DNA from: Gammaproteobacteria bacterium
Lineage (GTDB): Bacteria; Pseudomonadota; Gammaproteobacteria; Magnimaribacterales; AG-339-G14
Assembly: GCA_003331625.1 (NCBI GenBank)
Contig: QOPF01000006.1
Coordinates: 19,548-83,547 of the forward strand
Reading direction: 5' to 3'
DNA length: 64,000 nucleotides
In this document: positions 52,693-61,449 of the stretch, piece by piece
Numbering within the stretch: position 1 is the first letter of the stretch
Layout of the letters: the number at the start of each line of letters is the position of its first letter
The notes under the pieces: model-generated
Told to the model about the DNA's origin: nothing
Database searches by the model: none
Seen by the model: the letters and a program-made list of their open reading frames with translations, nothing else
Program-made: the position numbers and the translations under genes

Positions 52693-53356
52693 GGTTTTTA
52701 AAAAAAATTAAGATTGGAAAGGAAATCAGACACACTTGAATATAAATAGCTAGAGAACTAGAAACAATAGTTACAATTTGTGGAACTTCATCTAGATTTT
52801 CGTAATTACTAACAAGGGTAGACAATAAAGCTAAAGAGAAAATTGTTAGCATCCAAAAAAAACTAGCCATTAAAATTGATTGCAATAAATTTGATCTAGC
52901 TTTTTCCCACGATAAAGTTATTGATTCCAGAATTGACTTATTTTCTAGAACAGCGAAGTAATTAATGAAAAGAAATAATCCAGCCATAATTAATCCAGGG
53001 ACAACAAACAAAATTAAACCTAGGCCAATTGCTATTGTTGAAATCAAAGAAAGAACTAGAACTTTCAAAATATATTGCCAAGATAAAGCATAGTAGACTA
53101 AAACATCTCTATTTTTTTGATCAATTAAGTCATTAGCAAGAAGAATGGCAATGATAGTTACTAAAGGAGATATTAAAAAATTATTAAATAGTAAAAAAAT
53201 AATATCTAAATTTGAGATGTCATCTGCAAGACTATTAGATGAGCCCAAACTAGCTATAAAGCCAAATAAAATAATTACAGGAAAGATATAAAGCGAAAAT
53301 TTTAATCCGACATTTTTGTAAAAAAGGAAACCTTTAGATATTGCTTGAAGTGTCAT
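52670..53356 (-). CDS. YciC-like integral membrane protein
   Basis: A 228-residue protein of about six membrane helices. GLGLILFVVPGLIMAGLFLFINYFAVLE followed by SILESITLSWEKARSNLLQ is the pattern of the YciC/UPF0259 and glycerophosphoryl-diester-phosphodiesterase membrane-domain families. Function is unknown in the family. It lies alone on the minus strand, its start 21 bases from the divergent glutaredoxin start and its end inside holB. Confidence 0.65.
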   Translation of the reverse strand: MTLQAISKGFLFYKNVGLKFSLYIFPVIILFGFIASLGSSNSLADDISNLDIIFLLFNNFLISPLVTIIAILLANDLIDQKNRDVLVYYALSWQYILKVLVLSLISTIAIGLGLILFVVPGLIMAGLFLFINYFAVLENKSILESITLSWEKARSNLLQSILMASFFWMLTIFSLALLSTLVSNYENLDEVPQIVTIVSSSLAIYIQVCLISFPILIFFKNLTESNPK

Positions 53357-53377
53357 AAAATGAATCAGGAGCTTATT

Positions 53378-53605
53378 ATGATAGAAATTTGGTCAAAACC
53401 GCAATGTCCTTTTTGTGATAGGGCAGAAAACTTGTGCAAGCAAAAAAACTTTGATTATAAAAAATACATGCTTGATGTAGATTTTTCTCGAGAGGAAATG
53501 TTTGAAAAATTTCCTACTGCCAGAACCTTTCCACAAATTACCATAAACGGCGAGCTTATTGGAGGCTATACAGAGTTTGAAGCAAAAGTCCGATCAGAAG
53601 AATAA
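53378..53605 (+). CDS. grxC: Dithiol glutaredoxin GrxC-like
   Basis: A 75-residue glutaredoxin with active site CPFC in WSKPQCPFCDRAENL, cis-Pro in ARTFPQITINGELIGGYTEFE and a GG glutathione contact. It is a short form of GrxC (usual length about 85). CAGGAG (53366-53371) stands six bases before ATG 53378, which decides this start over a TTG or ATG further upstream. The following symporter gene begins directly after its stop. Confidence 0.88.
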   Translation: MIEIWSKPQCPFCDRAENLCKQKNFDYKKYMLDVDFSREEMFEKFPTARTFPQITINGELIGGYTEFEAKVRSEE

Positions 53606-55246
53606 TTGGATAACTTAAATAGTTATATTCTTTACATAGATAGTTACTTTGGAAGCGCTCCATGGTTTCCATTGCTTCTCCTCTCAGTCGGTATATTTTT
53701 TACTATATATTTAGGCTTTCCCCAGCTTAAATATTTTTTTAACGGATGGAAAATCCTCTTTTCCACGGGTAAAGGAAATGAAGGCCAAACAACCCCTTTT
53801 CAAGCCTTGAGTACAGCTTTATCGGGTACGGTTGGGACAGGTAATATAGGTGGTGTAGCTATGGCTATATTTATCGGTGGACCTGCGGCTTTATTTTGGA
53901 TGTGGGTAACGGCTTTTTTAGGAATGACCACTAAGTTTGTAGAAGTTACTTTATCTCATCATTATCGTTTAAAAAATAATTCAGGAGAAATTTCTGGTGG
54001 ACCAATGATTTATATGGAAAAAGGCTTGAATATGAAATGGCTTGGTTTTATTTTTGCTTTTTGTTTATTGGTTAGTACGTTTGGTTCGGGCAACATGCCA
54101 CAAATAGACAATATATCAAGTACGTTAAATTCAAGTTTTGGAATAAATCCTTTAATTACTGCCATCGTTATGAGTATTTTGGTTGGGTCAGTAATTATTG
54201 GGGGTATAAAGAGAATTTCTTCGATTGCGGCATCAATTGTTCCATTAATGGCCTTAATATATTTTATCGGTGGATTGAGTGTACTTATCTTCAACTACGA
54301 AAATATTATTCCTTCTTTGAAAATAATTATTTTTGATGTGTTTGAAGGTTCTTCAGTAGTCGGAGGTTTTTTAGGAGCTTCTTTTTCATTAGCATTTACT
54401 TATGGTGTAGCAAGAGGTCTTTACTCAAATGAAGCTGGTCAAGGATCCGCTCCAATTGCGCATGCTACTTCTAAAACTAAACATTCTGTTGAGGAAGGAT
54501 TTGTTTCAATTTTAGAACCATTTATTGATACCTTAATTATATGCACACTAACAGGCTTAGTTATTTTATCTTCTGGCGCTTGGACAGAAAAATTCACCAA
54601 TGAATTTGAACGCTCTTCAATGTATGTAGTGAATGGCTCATTAGATGAGAAAAAAGATAATGTCGAGATATTAAAACTTTTATCGGGAGAAGTTTCTAAG
54701 CTAGAAGAATTCTCTGGGGAATTGGTTGTATCTTCAGGAAAAATTTCTAATCAAATTTCTATTATTAATAATAGATCCATTGCCGAAGAAGTAATTATTT
54801 ACAAAAATAATGAACTATTTACTGGGGTCATAAATATAAAAGAAAATACAATTGATTCCTCTTTTAAATTTGTTGGTAAATCACTTGTAAAGTCAGCTGT
54901 CCTGACAAGCAAAGCTTTCAACAAAGGATTTTTTGGGAATTATGGAGAATTTATTGTTTCCATAGGATTGCTTTTATTTGCATTTTCTACTGTTATTACT
55001 TGGGCCTATTATGGCGACCGATGCACGGCATATTTGTTTGGTGAATCTGCAATTATTTATTATCGACTTTTATATATTTTTGCTTTTTTTATCGCAGGAA
55101 GTGGCTATATAGATACAGAAATAATTTGGAACTTTGCTTTAATTACTGTTGCCGCAAGTACTTTACCCAATTTAATATCAATATTTTTATTGCGAAGACA
55201 AATGAAAGATATCATTTCTTCTTATAATACTTCAGAAATTGACTGA
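53606..55246 (+). CDS. AGCS-family sodium:amino-acid symporter with a large inserted domain
   Basis: A 546-residue membrane transporter of the alanine/glycine:cation family. TALSGTVGTGNIGGVAMAIFIGGPAALFWMW and YSNEAGQGSAPIAHATSKTKHSVEEGFVSILEPFIDT are family signatures. Relatives are usually around 450-480 residues. Here about 100 extra polar residues (roughly 325-425, DNA 54580-54890) sit after VILSSGAW and before SAVLTSKAFNKGF, in a loop expected on the outer side. The start is TTG right after the glutaredoxin stop. Substrate probably alanine or glycine. Confidence 0.85.
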   Translation: MDNLNSYILYIDSYFGSAPWFPLLLLSVGIFFTIYLGFPQLKYFFNGWKILFSTGKGNEGQTTPFQALSTALSGTVGTGNIGGVAMAIFIGGPAALFWMWVTAFLGMTTKFVEVTLSHHYRLKNNSGEISGGPMIYMEKGLNMKWLGFIFAFCLLVSTFGSGNMPQIDNISSTLNSSFGINPLITAIVMSILVGSVIIGGIKRISSIAASIVPLMALIYFIGGLSVLIFNYENIIPSLKIIIFDVFEGSSVVGGFLGASFSLAFTYGVARGLYSNEAGQGSAPIAHATSKTKHSVEEGFVSILEPFIDTLIICTLTGLVILSSGAWTEKFTNEFERSSMYVVNGSLDEKKDNVEILKLLSGEVSKLEEFSGELVVSSGKISNQISIINNRSIAEEVIIYKNNELFTGVINIKENTIDSSFKFVGKSLVKSAVLTSKAFNKGFFGNYGEFIVSIGLLLFAFSTVITWAYYGDRCTAYLFGESAIIYYRLLYIFAFFIAGSGYIDTEIIWNFALITVAASTLPNLISIFLLRRQMKDIISSYNTSEID

Positions 55247-56336
55247 CGTAGTTATCATTGGCGGTGGTGTTATTGGCTTGGCTATAGCTAGAGAATTGAG
55301 TAACTCTGGTTTAGATATAATTATTTTAGAAAAAAACGATAGAGCTGGAGATGTTACTTCTTCGAGAAATTCTGGAGTAATTCATGCAGGAATTTATTAC
55401 CCACAAAATTTTTTAAAAACTACGTTGTGTGTAGAGGGAAATAAGATGCTTTATAAATATGCTTCTGAAAAAAATATATCTCACAAGAAATATGGAAAAT
55501 ATATTATTGCTACTAGCAAGGAAGAACAAAGCAAGTTACAAACTATTTTAAGGCAAGGCATAGAAAATAATGTTGAAATTGAAATGGTATCTAAAGAACA
55601 GGTTTTAAAAAATAATCCAGGATTAAATTTTTTTGAGGCAATCTATTCTCCGAGCTCTGGAGTTATCGATGTTCCTGATTTTGTTTCAGCCTTAGAGGGC
55701 GATATTCAGCATTTTGGGGGATTAATTTCATTACGAACAAATTTTATTAGCGCAAGGAAAGATAATGATAAGTTTATTATCAAATGCCTTGGTGAGGATA
55801 AATTTGATATTTCATCAAAGTATTTAGTAAATTGCAGCGGACTAAGTAGCGAAGAAACTTTAAGCAATATAGAAAAATTCCCTAATTCTAGGATTTATAA
55901 AAATTACTTTGCTAAAGGCCATTATTTTAAATATTCTGGAAAATCTCCTTTTACCAATTTAATTTACCCTATTTCAGGACAGCATAGTTTGGGCATTCAT
56001 GTGGGTTTTGATCTAGCAGGTGGAATTAGATTTGGCCCCGATATGAAATTCGTAGAGACTATAAATTATAATTTTGATGATTCTCTTAAAAACAAGTTTG
56101 TTAAAGAAATTTCTCAATATTGGCCAGGAATAAATCCTGATAAGTTACATCCAGATTACACAGGCATAAGGCCTAAGATAACCAAACCCAATGAAGCAAT
56201 GAAAGATTTTAGTATCGAGACTTCTAAGCATCACGACATTAAAGGCTTTTTTAATTTACAAGGTATTGAAAGCCCGGGCTTAACTTCTTCTTTAGCTATA
56301 GGTAAATACATTAAGAATCTTTTGCTGAAAGCTTGA
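55239..56336 (+). CDS. lhgO: FAD-dependent L-2-hydroxyglutarate oxidase-like protein
   Basis: A 365-residue DAO-family flavoprotein. FAD motif is DVVIIGGGVIGLAIARELS; SSRNSGVIHAGIYYPQNFLKTTLCVEGN matches L2HGDH/LhgO proteins, as does GHYFKYSGKSPFTNLIYPISGQHSLGIHVGFD. The end GFFNLQGIESPGLTSSLAIG is the C-terminal FAD contact. It oxidises L-2-hydroxyglutarate, a toxic by-product, to 2-oxoglutarate. The start is TTG, overlapping the symporter by eight bases. It overlaps the convergent peptidase by 26 bases. Confidence 0.82.
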   Translation: MTDVVIIGGGVIGLAIARELSNSGLDIIILEKNDRAGDVTSSRNSGVIHAGIYYPQNFLKTTLCVEGNKMLYKYASEKNISHKKYGKYIIATSKEEQSKLQTILRQGIENNVEIEMVSKEQVLKNNPGLNFFEAIYSPSSGVIDVPDFVSALEGDIQHFGGLISLRTNFISARKDNDKFIIKCLGEDKFDISSKYLVNCSGLSSEETLSNIEKFPNSRIYKNYFAKGHYFKYSGKSPFTNLIYPISGQHSLGIHVGFDLAGGIRFGPDMKFVETINYNFDDSLKNKFVKEISQYWPGINPDKLHPDYTGIRPKITKPNEAMKDFSIETSKHHDIKGFFNLQGIESPGLTSSLAIGKYIKNLLLKA

Positions 56337-58347
56337 GAAGAAAACTTAACTCTTCGGCAGTTTCCTTTAATGATTCAAGTCTGCCACTCTTACCGGCATG
56401 ACCGCCAATTAAATTCATTTTAAGTAATATCGGATTTTTTGAATATGAGTGCTCTCTTAATTTAGGCACGTATTTAGCTGGTTCAAAATATTGGACTTGA
56501 GAATCAAACAAACTAGAGGTAACAAGTACAGCAGGATATGGATTTGATTTTATGTTGTCATAAGGCGAATATTTTTTCATATAAAAATATTCTTTTTTTA
56601 TTGCTGGATTACCCCATTCTTTATATTCAAAAGTAGTCAACGGAATGCTTTCATCAGACATAGTGGTCAAGACATCAACAAAGGGTACCGCTGAGACTAT
56701 TCCTTTATAAAGAGCGGGCTCCAAATTTATAATTGTTCCCATTAGCAGACCCCCAGCACTTCCCCCCATGGCATAGACTTTATTGTTATTTCCTTTTCCT
56801 AATTTTATGAGGCTTTTCGTACAATCTATGAAATCAAAGAAAGTATTCATTTTATTCATCATTCTTCCTTGATCATACCAATCTCGTCCTAAATCTTGAC
56901 CGCCTCTTATATGAGCAATTGCAAAGATGAATCCTCTATCTACCAAGGGCATGAAAGACATTTTAAAAGAGGGCTCTATTACTAAACCGTATGATCCATA
57001 ACCATATTGCAAAAGAGGAGCTTTTTTTAAATCTGTGCCTTTTTTATAAATTAATGAAATAGGTACTTTTTTTCCATCTCTAGCTTTTACAAACAATCTT
57101 TCCGTTTCATAAAGTTTTTCATCATGATTGATTAATTTCTGTTGCCAAAGCTTCTTTCTTTTTTTGCTAGTAAAATTTTGAGAAAAAATCGTTGAAGGAG
57201 TTTTCAAACTTGAGTAAACAAAATTGAAGCTCTTAGTGTCGTATTTTAAGTTATTAGCTAAATAGGCTGTGTAAGCTGTATCCGAGAACTCTATATAAGA
57301 TTTCTTTTTACTTTTTTTATTGATTTGAACTAAATGAGATAAGCCATCTTTTCTTGTTTCTAAAATTATAAAATTCTTAAAACACAGAAAATCTTCTATT
57401 AATTCATTTTTATTGTGAGGAACAAAGGTAATCCAGTTTTTTTCACTGAAATCATTTAAACCAGTTTTATAGAGGGCAAAATTCTTTTGATTGTTTTTAT
57501 TGCTTAAGACAAAGAATTCATCTGGCGTATCATCGATATAGTAAAGGTGTTTGTTTTTTCTTTTGTTAAAACAAATTAAATCAAAAGAATCTTCTTCTAG
57601 ATTTAGAATTCTAAATTCATTTGCCTCTGTTTTTGAAATTTGAAGAAATAAATATTTCTTTGTTCTACTTGTTGAAATGCTCAGATTGAATTGGTTATCA
57701 GTTTCCTTATAGACTAATAAATCATCCTTATTTTTTGTTCCTAGCCTATGAAAAAATAATGAATTTGTTATCAGAGTAATAGGATCTTTCTTTAGATAAA
57801 AATAACCATTTGAATTTTTATTCCAAATTATCCCCCCCGTTGAAGAACAACGATTATTTTCGATGACCTTATTCTTTTTTATATCTTTAATAACTATAGA
57901 AAATTCTCTTCTGCCATTTTTATCTTCTCCAAATGCAATAAAACGGTGATCTCTCGAAGCTTGTATCCCTGAGATACCATAATATTTCTTATTTTTAGCT
58001 AAACGATTAACATCAAGAATTAATTTTTTTTCATTTTTATAAATTCGGTAATATTTTCTATGTTCTGAGGATATTGAAATTGTAGAAAAATATTTATATC
58101 CATCGATATCAGTCCTATAACTTTCTTCTAACTTCGGTAGTGTTTTTTTATAATCTTGGAATATTTCATTGCAATTAACTTTATTTTCTTTAAACCAATG
58201 ATCGCTGTACTTATTTTCATCTTTTAAATATTTTAAAACTTCTTTATTTTTTCTTTTGTCATCTCGTAACCAATAATAAGGATCGATTCTTTGATCATTA
58301 TGGGCAATAAGTTTCTTTGATATTTTTTTTGCAATGGGGGGCTTCAT
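56311..58347 (-). CDS. ptrB: Oligopeptidase B (prolyl oligopeptidase family S9A)
   Basis: A 678-residue serine peptidase. The N-terminus PPIAKKISKKLIAHNDQRIDPYYWLRDD is typical of the family. A seven-bladed propeller covers about residues 70-400. The catalytic domain has the nucleophile in YAMGGSAGGLLMG, Asp in SLFDSQVQYFEP and His in GGHAGKSGR. LQYGYGSYGLVIEPSF and ISLIYKKG match oligopeptidase B, which cuts short peptides after basic residues. No signal peptide, so cytosolic. Stop overlaps lhgO by 26 bases. Confidence 0.92.
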   Translation of the reverse strand: MKPPIAKKISKKLIAHNDQRIDPYYWLRDDKRKNKEVLKYLKDENKYSDHWFKENKVNCNEIFQDYKKTLPKLEESYRTDIDGYKYFSTISISSEHRKYYRIYKNEKKLILDVNRLAKNKKYYGISGIQASRDHRFIAFGEDKNGRREFSIVIKDIKKNKVIENNRCSSTGGIIWNKNSNGYFYLKKDPITLITNSLFFHRLGTKNKDDLLVYKETDNQFNLSISTSRTKKYLFLQISKTEANEFRILNLEEDSFDLICFNKRKNKHLYYIDDTPDEFFVLSNKNNQKNFALYKTGLNDFSEKNWITFVPHNKNELIEDFLCFKNFIILETRKDGLSHLVQINKKSKKKSYIEFSDTAYTAYLANNLKYDTKSFNFVYSSLKTPSTIFSQNFTSKKRKKLWQQKLINHDEKLYETERLFVKARDGKKVPISLIYKKGTDLKKAPLLQYGYGSYGLVIEPSFKMSFMPLVDRGFIFAIAHIRGGQDLGRDWYDQGRMMNKMNTFFDFIDCTKSLIKLGKGNNNKVYAMGGSAGGLLMGTIINLEPALYKGIVSAVPFVDVLTTMSDESIPLTTFEYKEWGNPAIKKEYFYMKKYSPYDNIKSNPYPAVLVTSSLFDSQVQYFEPAKYVPKLREHSYSKNPILLKMNLIGGHAGKSGRLESLKETAEELSFLLKLSAKDS

Positions 58348-58420
58348 CTAATAAGAATCATAACAGTCCGTAGAAGAAAAATTACAATAATGTTTGTCAG
58401 TTTTTAATTAAAATATAAGC

Positions 58421-58957
58421 ATGAAAAATATTATTGCGTTCCTTTTATGTTTATTTTTTACTAGTAATTATCTTTTGAGCAACAACAAAGAGAATGGTTT
58501 TGTTGAAAACATAGACAAAGGAACTAATTATTGTAATAAATTTTTTCAAGAAGAGATGAACTCACTAAAGACAGAAGACAAAAAATTTAAGAATTTTTTT
58601 ATGTGTAAATATTCTAAGAAACGAAAGCGATTCTATGTCTATATGCTCTCTGAAGAAAGAGATCAAAAAAAATCTTTAAAAATAAACTGTATGGATATTT
58701 TGAATGACTCGCCTTGGATATCTGATCATATGAATCCTAAATTTGATTACCAAAATAAAAAATATTTAGAAGGCTTCTTTAGTACCCAAGAAAAAAATAA
58801 AATTCAATTTAAAGAGAAATTGGATAATATAGTTAGATATAAAATTTTTCTAAACGACACTAAGAAATTTAAATCTTATAGTTGTACTTGGACTCCTAGC
58901 AAAGGCATGACCCCGTACATAAAACTAGAAAAATTTAAAGAATTTGAAAATATTTGA
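58421..58957 (+). CDS. Hypothetical exported protein
   Basis: A 178-residue protein I do not recognise. Residues 1-20 form a signal peptide (MKNIIAFLLCLFFTSNYLLS). The mature part is Lys-rich, with four cysteines (in NYCNKFF, FMCKYS, INCMDIL and SYSCTW) that could form two disulfides in the periplasm. RFYVYMLSEERDQKKSLKINCMD and YSCTWTPSKG are the most ordered-looking stretches. It stands 73 bases from divergent ptrB and overlaps, or nearly touches, the hydrolase that follows. Confidence 0.7.
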   Translation: MKNIIAFLLCLFFTSNYLLSNNKENGFVENIDKGTNYCNKFFQEEMNSLKTEDKKFKNFFMCKYSKKRKRFYVYMLSEERDQKKSLKINCMDILNDSPWISDHMNPKFDYQNKKYLEGFFSTQEKNKIQFKEKLDNIVRYKIFLNDTKKFKSYSCTWTPSKGMTPYIKLEKFKEFENI

Positions 58958-58968
58958 AGGAGAGAGTT

Positions 58969-59925
58969 ATGGGAAGCACAGTTAAAGCAAATAATATCGA
59001 TATTTGGTATGAAGAATTTGGAGACAAAACTAATCAAACCGTTTTATTAATTATGGGGGCAAATGCTAATTGTATGCAGTGGGGTCAAGAATTTATTGAC
59101 GCTCTTATTGCTAAAGATTTTCACGTTGTCAGATTTGATAACAGAGATGTTGGTAAGTCTACTTGGTTTGGTAAGGAACCAGTTATCAACAAAATTTTAA
59201 AATTTTTACCTTCTTTCATTTTGAAAACCTTAGTGAATAGTATTTTTGGATTAGCTGTTGATGATAAAGGAAAATTTAAATTTAGTGAAAATACAAAAGT
59301 TCAATATAACTTATCTGATATGGCTCAAGATGCTGTTTCTTTAATGAACGAATTACAAATAAAAAAGGCTCATATAATTGGAGCCTCAATGGGGGGTATG
59401 ATTACTCAACTTATAGCCTTAGATCATTCGGATAAAGTTCTTAGCATCACGCCAATTATGACTTCACCGGGAATACAAAATGATTCATTATCAGGCCCAA
59501 CAAATGGTTTGCTTGAAGCAATGAAAAAATCTTTTGTTTTAAATCTTAAAGGCAAACTTGAAGATGGAGTGGTAGAAATATATCGTCAATTAACCGGATC
59601 TCGTTTCCCTTTTAATGAAGCTGATTTTAGAGAAAAACTTATTCCAGTTATGGCTCATGGAAGCAATCCTTTTGCTCAACATGGCGCTGCAGTCGGGGCA
59701 AGTGCCGACAGGACTAATAGATTGGGTGAAATAAAAGTTCCTACGTTAATCATCCATGGTACCGAGGACGCTATTTTACCGATTGATCATGGTATGGCAT
59801 TAGCTGATGGTATTGAAGGCTCGGAAAGATTGATTATGGATGGCGTGGGACATGAAATTCCTGAGCAATTACTCCCAGAGATAATTGAAGCGATAGTAAA
59901 AAATATTAATCGCGCAGCTCAGTGA
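58969..59925 (+). CDS. Alpha/beta hydrolase
   Basis: A 318-residue alpha/beta hydrolase. Oxyanion region LLIMGANANCMQWGQEF, FDNRDVGKSTWFG, nucleophile elbow IGASMGGMITQL, catalytic acid in IHGTEDAILPI and His in GVGHEIP. This pattern (MGAN, DNRDVG, GASMGG) is that of esterase/aclacinomycin-methylesterase-type enzymes. ATG at 58969 with AAGGAGAGAG before it is preferred over a start at 58954. Cytosolic; substrate unknown. The stop overlaps the next gene by four bases. Confidence 0.82.
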   Translation: MGSTVKANNIDIWYEEFGDKTNQTVLLIMGANANCMQWGQEFIDALIAKDFHVVRFDNRDVGKSTWFGKEPVINKILKFLPSFILKTLVNSIFGLAVDDKGKFKFSENTKVQYNLSDMAQDAVSLMNELQIKKAHIIGASMGGMITQLIALDHSDKVLSITPIMTSPGIQNDSLSGPTNGLLEAMKKSFVLNLKGKLEDGVVEIYRQLTGSRFPFNEADFREKLIPVMAHGSNPFAQHGAAVGASADRTNRLGEIKVPTLIIHGTEDAILPIDHGMALADGIEGSERLIMDGVGHEIPEQLLPEIIEAIVKNINRAAQ

Positions 59926-60338
59926 ATCAGCTAAATCAGAAAGTACCTCTTACTTGGTGGTTTATTCTGATTCTTTTTTTAGAAATCTGGCCAATGTTTG
60001 TAGGTCCATTTATTGCTTTAAATGATCCAACCTTCTTGGGTGGAGAAGTTGCAAAAAATCTAACCGTTGGTTCATTAATATATGCCGCTAGAAACATTGC
60101 AGTTGGTCTTGCTTTTTTTATTGCTATCTACTTAAGAAACGCACCAATGTTATTTATTTTAATCGTTATTAGACTTATAACAGATGTAATCGATGCGCCT
60201 GCTTTTTTTGCTTTTAGACCGGAAGCAAATTTAATTGGCTTGATTGTTATCTTTACCTTAAATTGTTATTTACCTGCATTGATTGGGTTACGCTATCTTT
60301 GGAGACAGATGGCAGGTAATATTTCTAAAGAAAATTAG
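59922..60338 (+). CDS. Small four-helix membrane protein
   Basis: A 138-residue membrane protein with about four hydrophobic helices (WWFILILFLEIWPMFVGPF, NIAVGLAFFIAIYL, MLFILIVIRLITDV, LIGLIVIFTLNCYLPALIGL). No family recognised with confidence. The start is GTG inside the stop of the preceding hydrolase, and the next gene follows after eight bases, so it belongs to the same transcript as the hydrolase and dehalogenase-like genes. A transport or accessory role is only a guess. Confidence 0.7.
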   Translation: MNQLNQKVPLTWWFILILFLEIWPMFVGPFIALNDPTFLGGEVAKNLTVGSLIYAARNIAVGLAFFIAIYLRNAPMLFILIVIRLITDVIDAPAFFAFRPEANLIGLIVIFTLNCYLPALIGLRYLWRQMAGNISKEN

Positions 60339-60346
60339 GAAAATAA

Positions 60347-61444
60347 ATGAAATTTTTAGCGATATCTTTATCAATATTAATAAATTTTTTCTTTTCAATG
60401 ATTATAGTTGGAGCTGATCTTAAAGAAGGCGTTTTAAGAACTCCTGACTCAAGGTTTGATAATTTACAAGATTATTCTTTCGAGCCAAATTACATGATAA
60501 TCGATGGATTACGCATTCATTATCTTGACGAAGGACCTAAGGAAGCAGACCCAATTTTTCTTCTTCATGGCCAGCCTACTTGGAGTTATTTGTTCAGAAA
60601 GATGATTCCTGTTTTAGTTGCAGAAGGCCATCGTGTAATCGTGCCTGATTGCGTAGGCTTTGGAAAATCAGATAAATTTATGTCCAAGTATGATTATAGT
60701 TACAAACATCATGTCGAGATTATGAAAGAGCTTGTTGAGAGATTAGATCTTCAGAATGCAACATTTTTTGGACAGGATTGGGGCGGTCTAGTTGGTTTAC
60801 GGGTTGTTGCAGAAATACCTGATAGATTTGGTAGTGTAGTTGTTTCAAATACTGGCATGGTAGCTGCTGAAGGAATCAGGGCTTGGTTTATTGAGAACTT
60901 AACAAAATTTATTGTTTGGTGGAATGGATCTGTTTCATTTGAAGAATTAACCACCGCTGCCGAAGAAGCTCTATCGGCCGGAGAGCCGTCTGCTTCAACA
61001 GGATTTTCAATGTTTAGTAAATGGATGGCTTACACATATTATGCGGAAGATATGAATATTGCAGGGATTATAGAAAATTTTGGAGGAGTAGAGCTTACGA
61101 AAGGCGAAGCTTATGCCTACGAAGCTCCTTATCCAACTGGTTTGTATAAAGCGGGCCCTCATGTCTGGCCGTATCTTATACCAACACAACTTCCAGAAAA
61201 TGAAAAATTATGGAAAGAGGTCTATGAAAAATGGAACAAACCTTTTTTAGTAGCTTTTGGAGAAAACGAAAGGATTACTCTCAGAATGAAAGATGATTTT
61301 CTAAACAGAATTCCAAATCCAACAGTCATCACTCTGGGCGGAGCAGGACATTTTGTTCAGGAAGAAGTAGGTCCAGAGTTAGCACAAATAATCAGTGACT
61401 TTATAAAAAACAAACCGGTAAAAGACTTGCCGGCAAAAAATTAA
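60347..61444 (+). CDS. Haloalkane dehalogenase-like hydrolase, exported
   Basis: A 365-residue alpha/beta hydrolase of the haloalkane dehalogenase I type. A signal peptide covers residues 1-23. HGQPTWSYLFRKM (74-86) gives the oxyanion motif, and GQDWGG places nucleophile Asp144 next to halide-binding Trp145. GAGHFVQEE supplies His. The catalytic-acid strand reads VAFGENERI, with Glu where DhlA-type enzymes have Asp. Its mature start RTPDSRFDNLQDYSFEPNY matches the start of a second copy at 63404. The true substrate could be a haloalkane or an epoxide/ester. Confidence 0.82.
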   Translation: MKFLAISLSILINFFFSMIIVGADLKEGVLRTPDSRFDNLQDYSFEPNYMIIDGLRIHYLDEGPKEADPIFLLHGQPTWSYLFRKMIPVLVAEGHRVIVPDCVGFGKSDKFMSKYDYSYKHHVEIMKELVERLDLQNATFFGQDWGGLVGLRVVAEIPDRFGSVVVSNTGMVAAEGIRAWFIENLTKFIVWWNGSVSFEELTTAAEEALSAGEPSASTGFSMFSKWMAYTYYAEDMNIAGIIENFGGVELTKGEAYAYEAPYPTGLYKAGPHVWPYLIPTQLPENEKLWKEVYEKWNKPFLVAFGENERITLRMKDDFLNRIPNPTVITLGGAGHFVQEEVGPELAQIISDFIKNKPVKDLPAKN

Positions 61445-61449
61445 AAACT

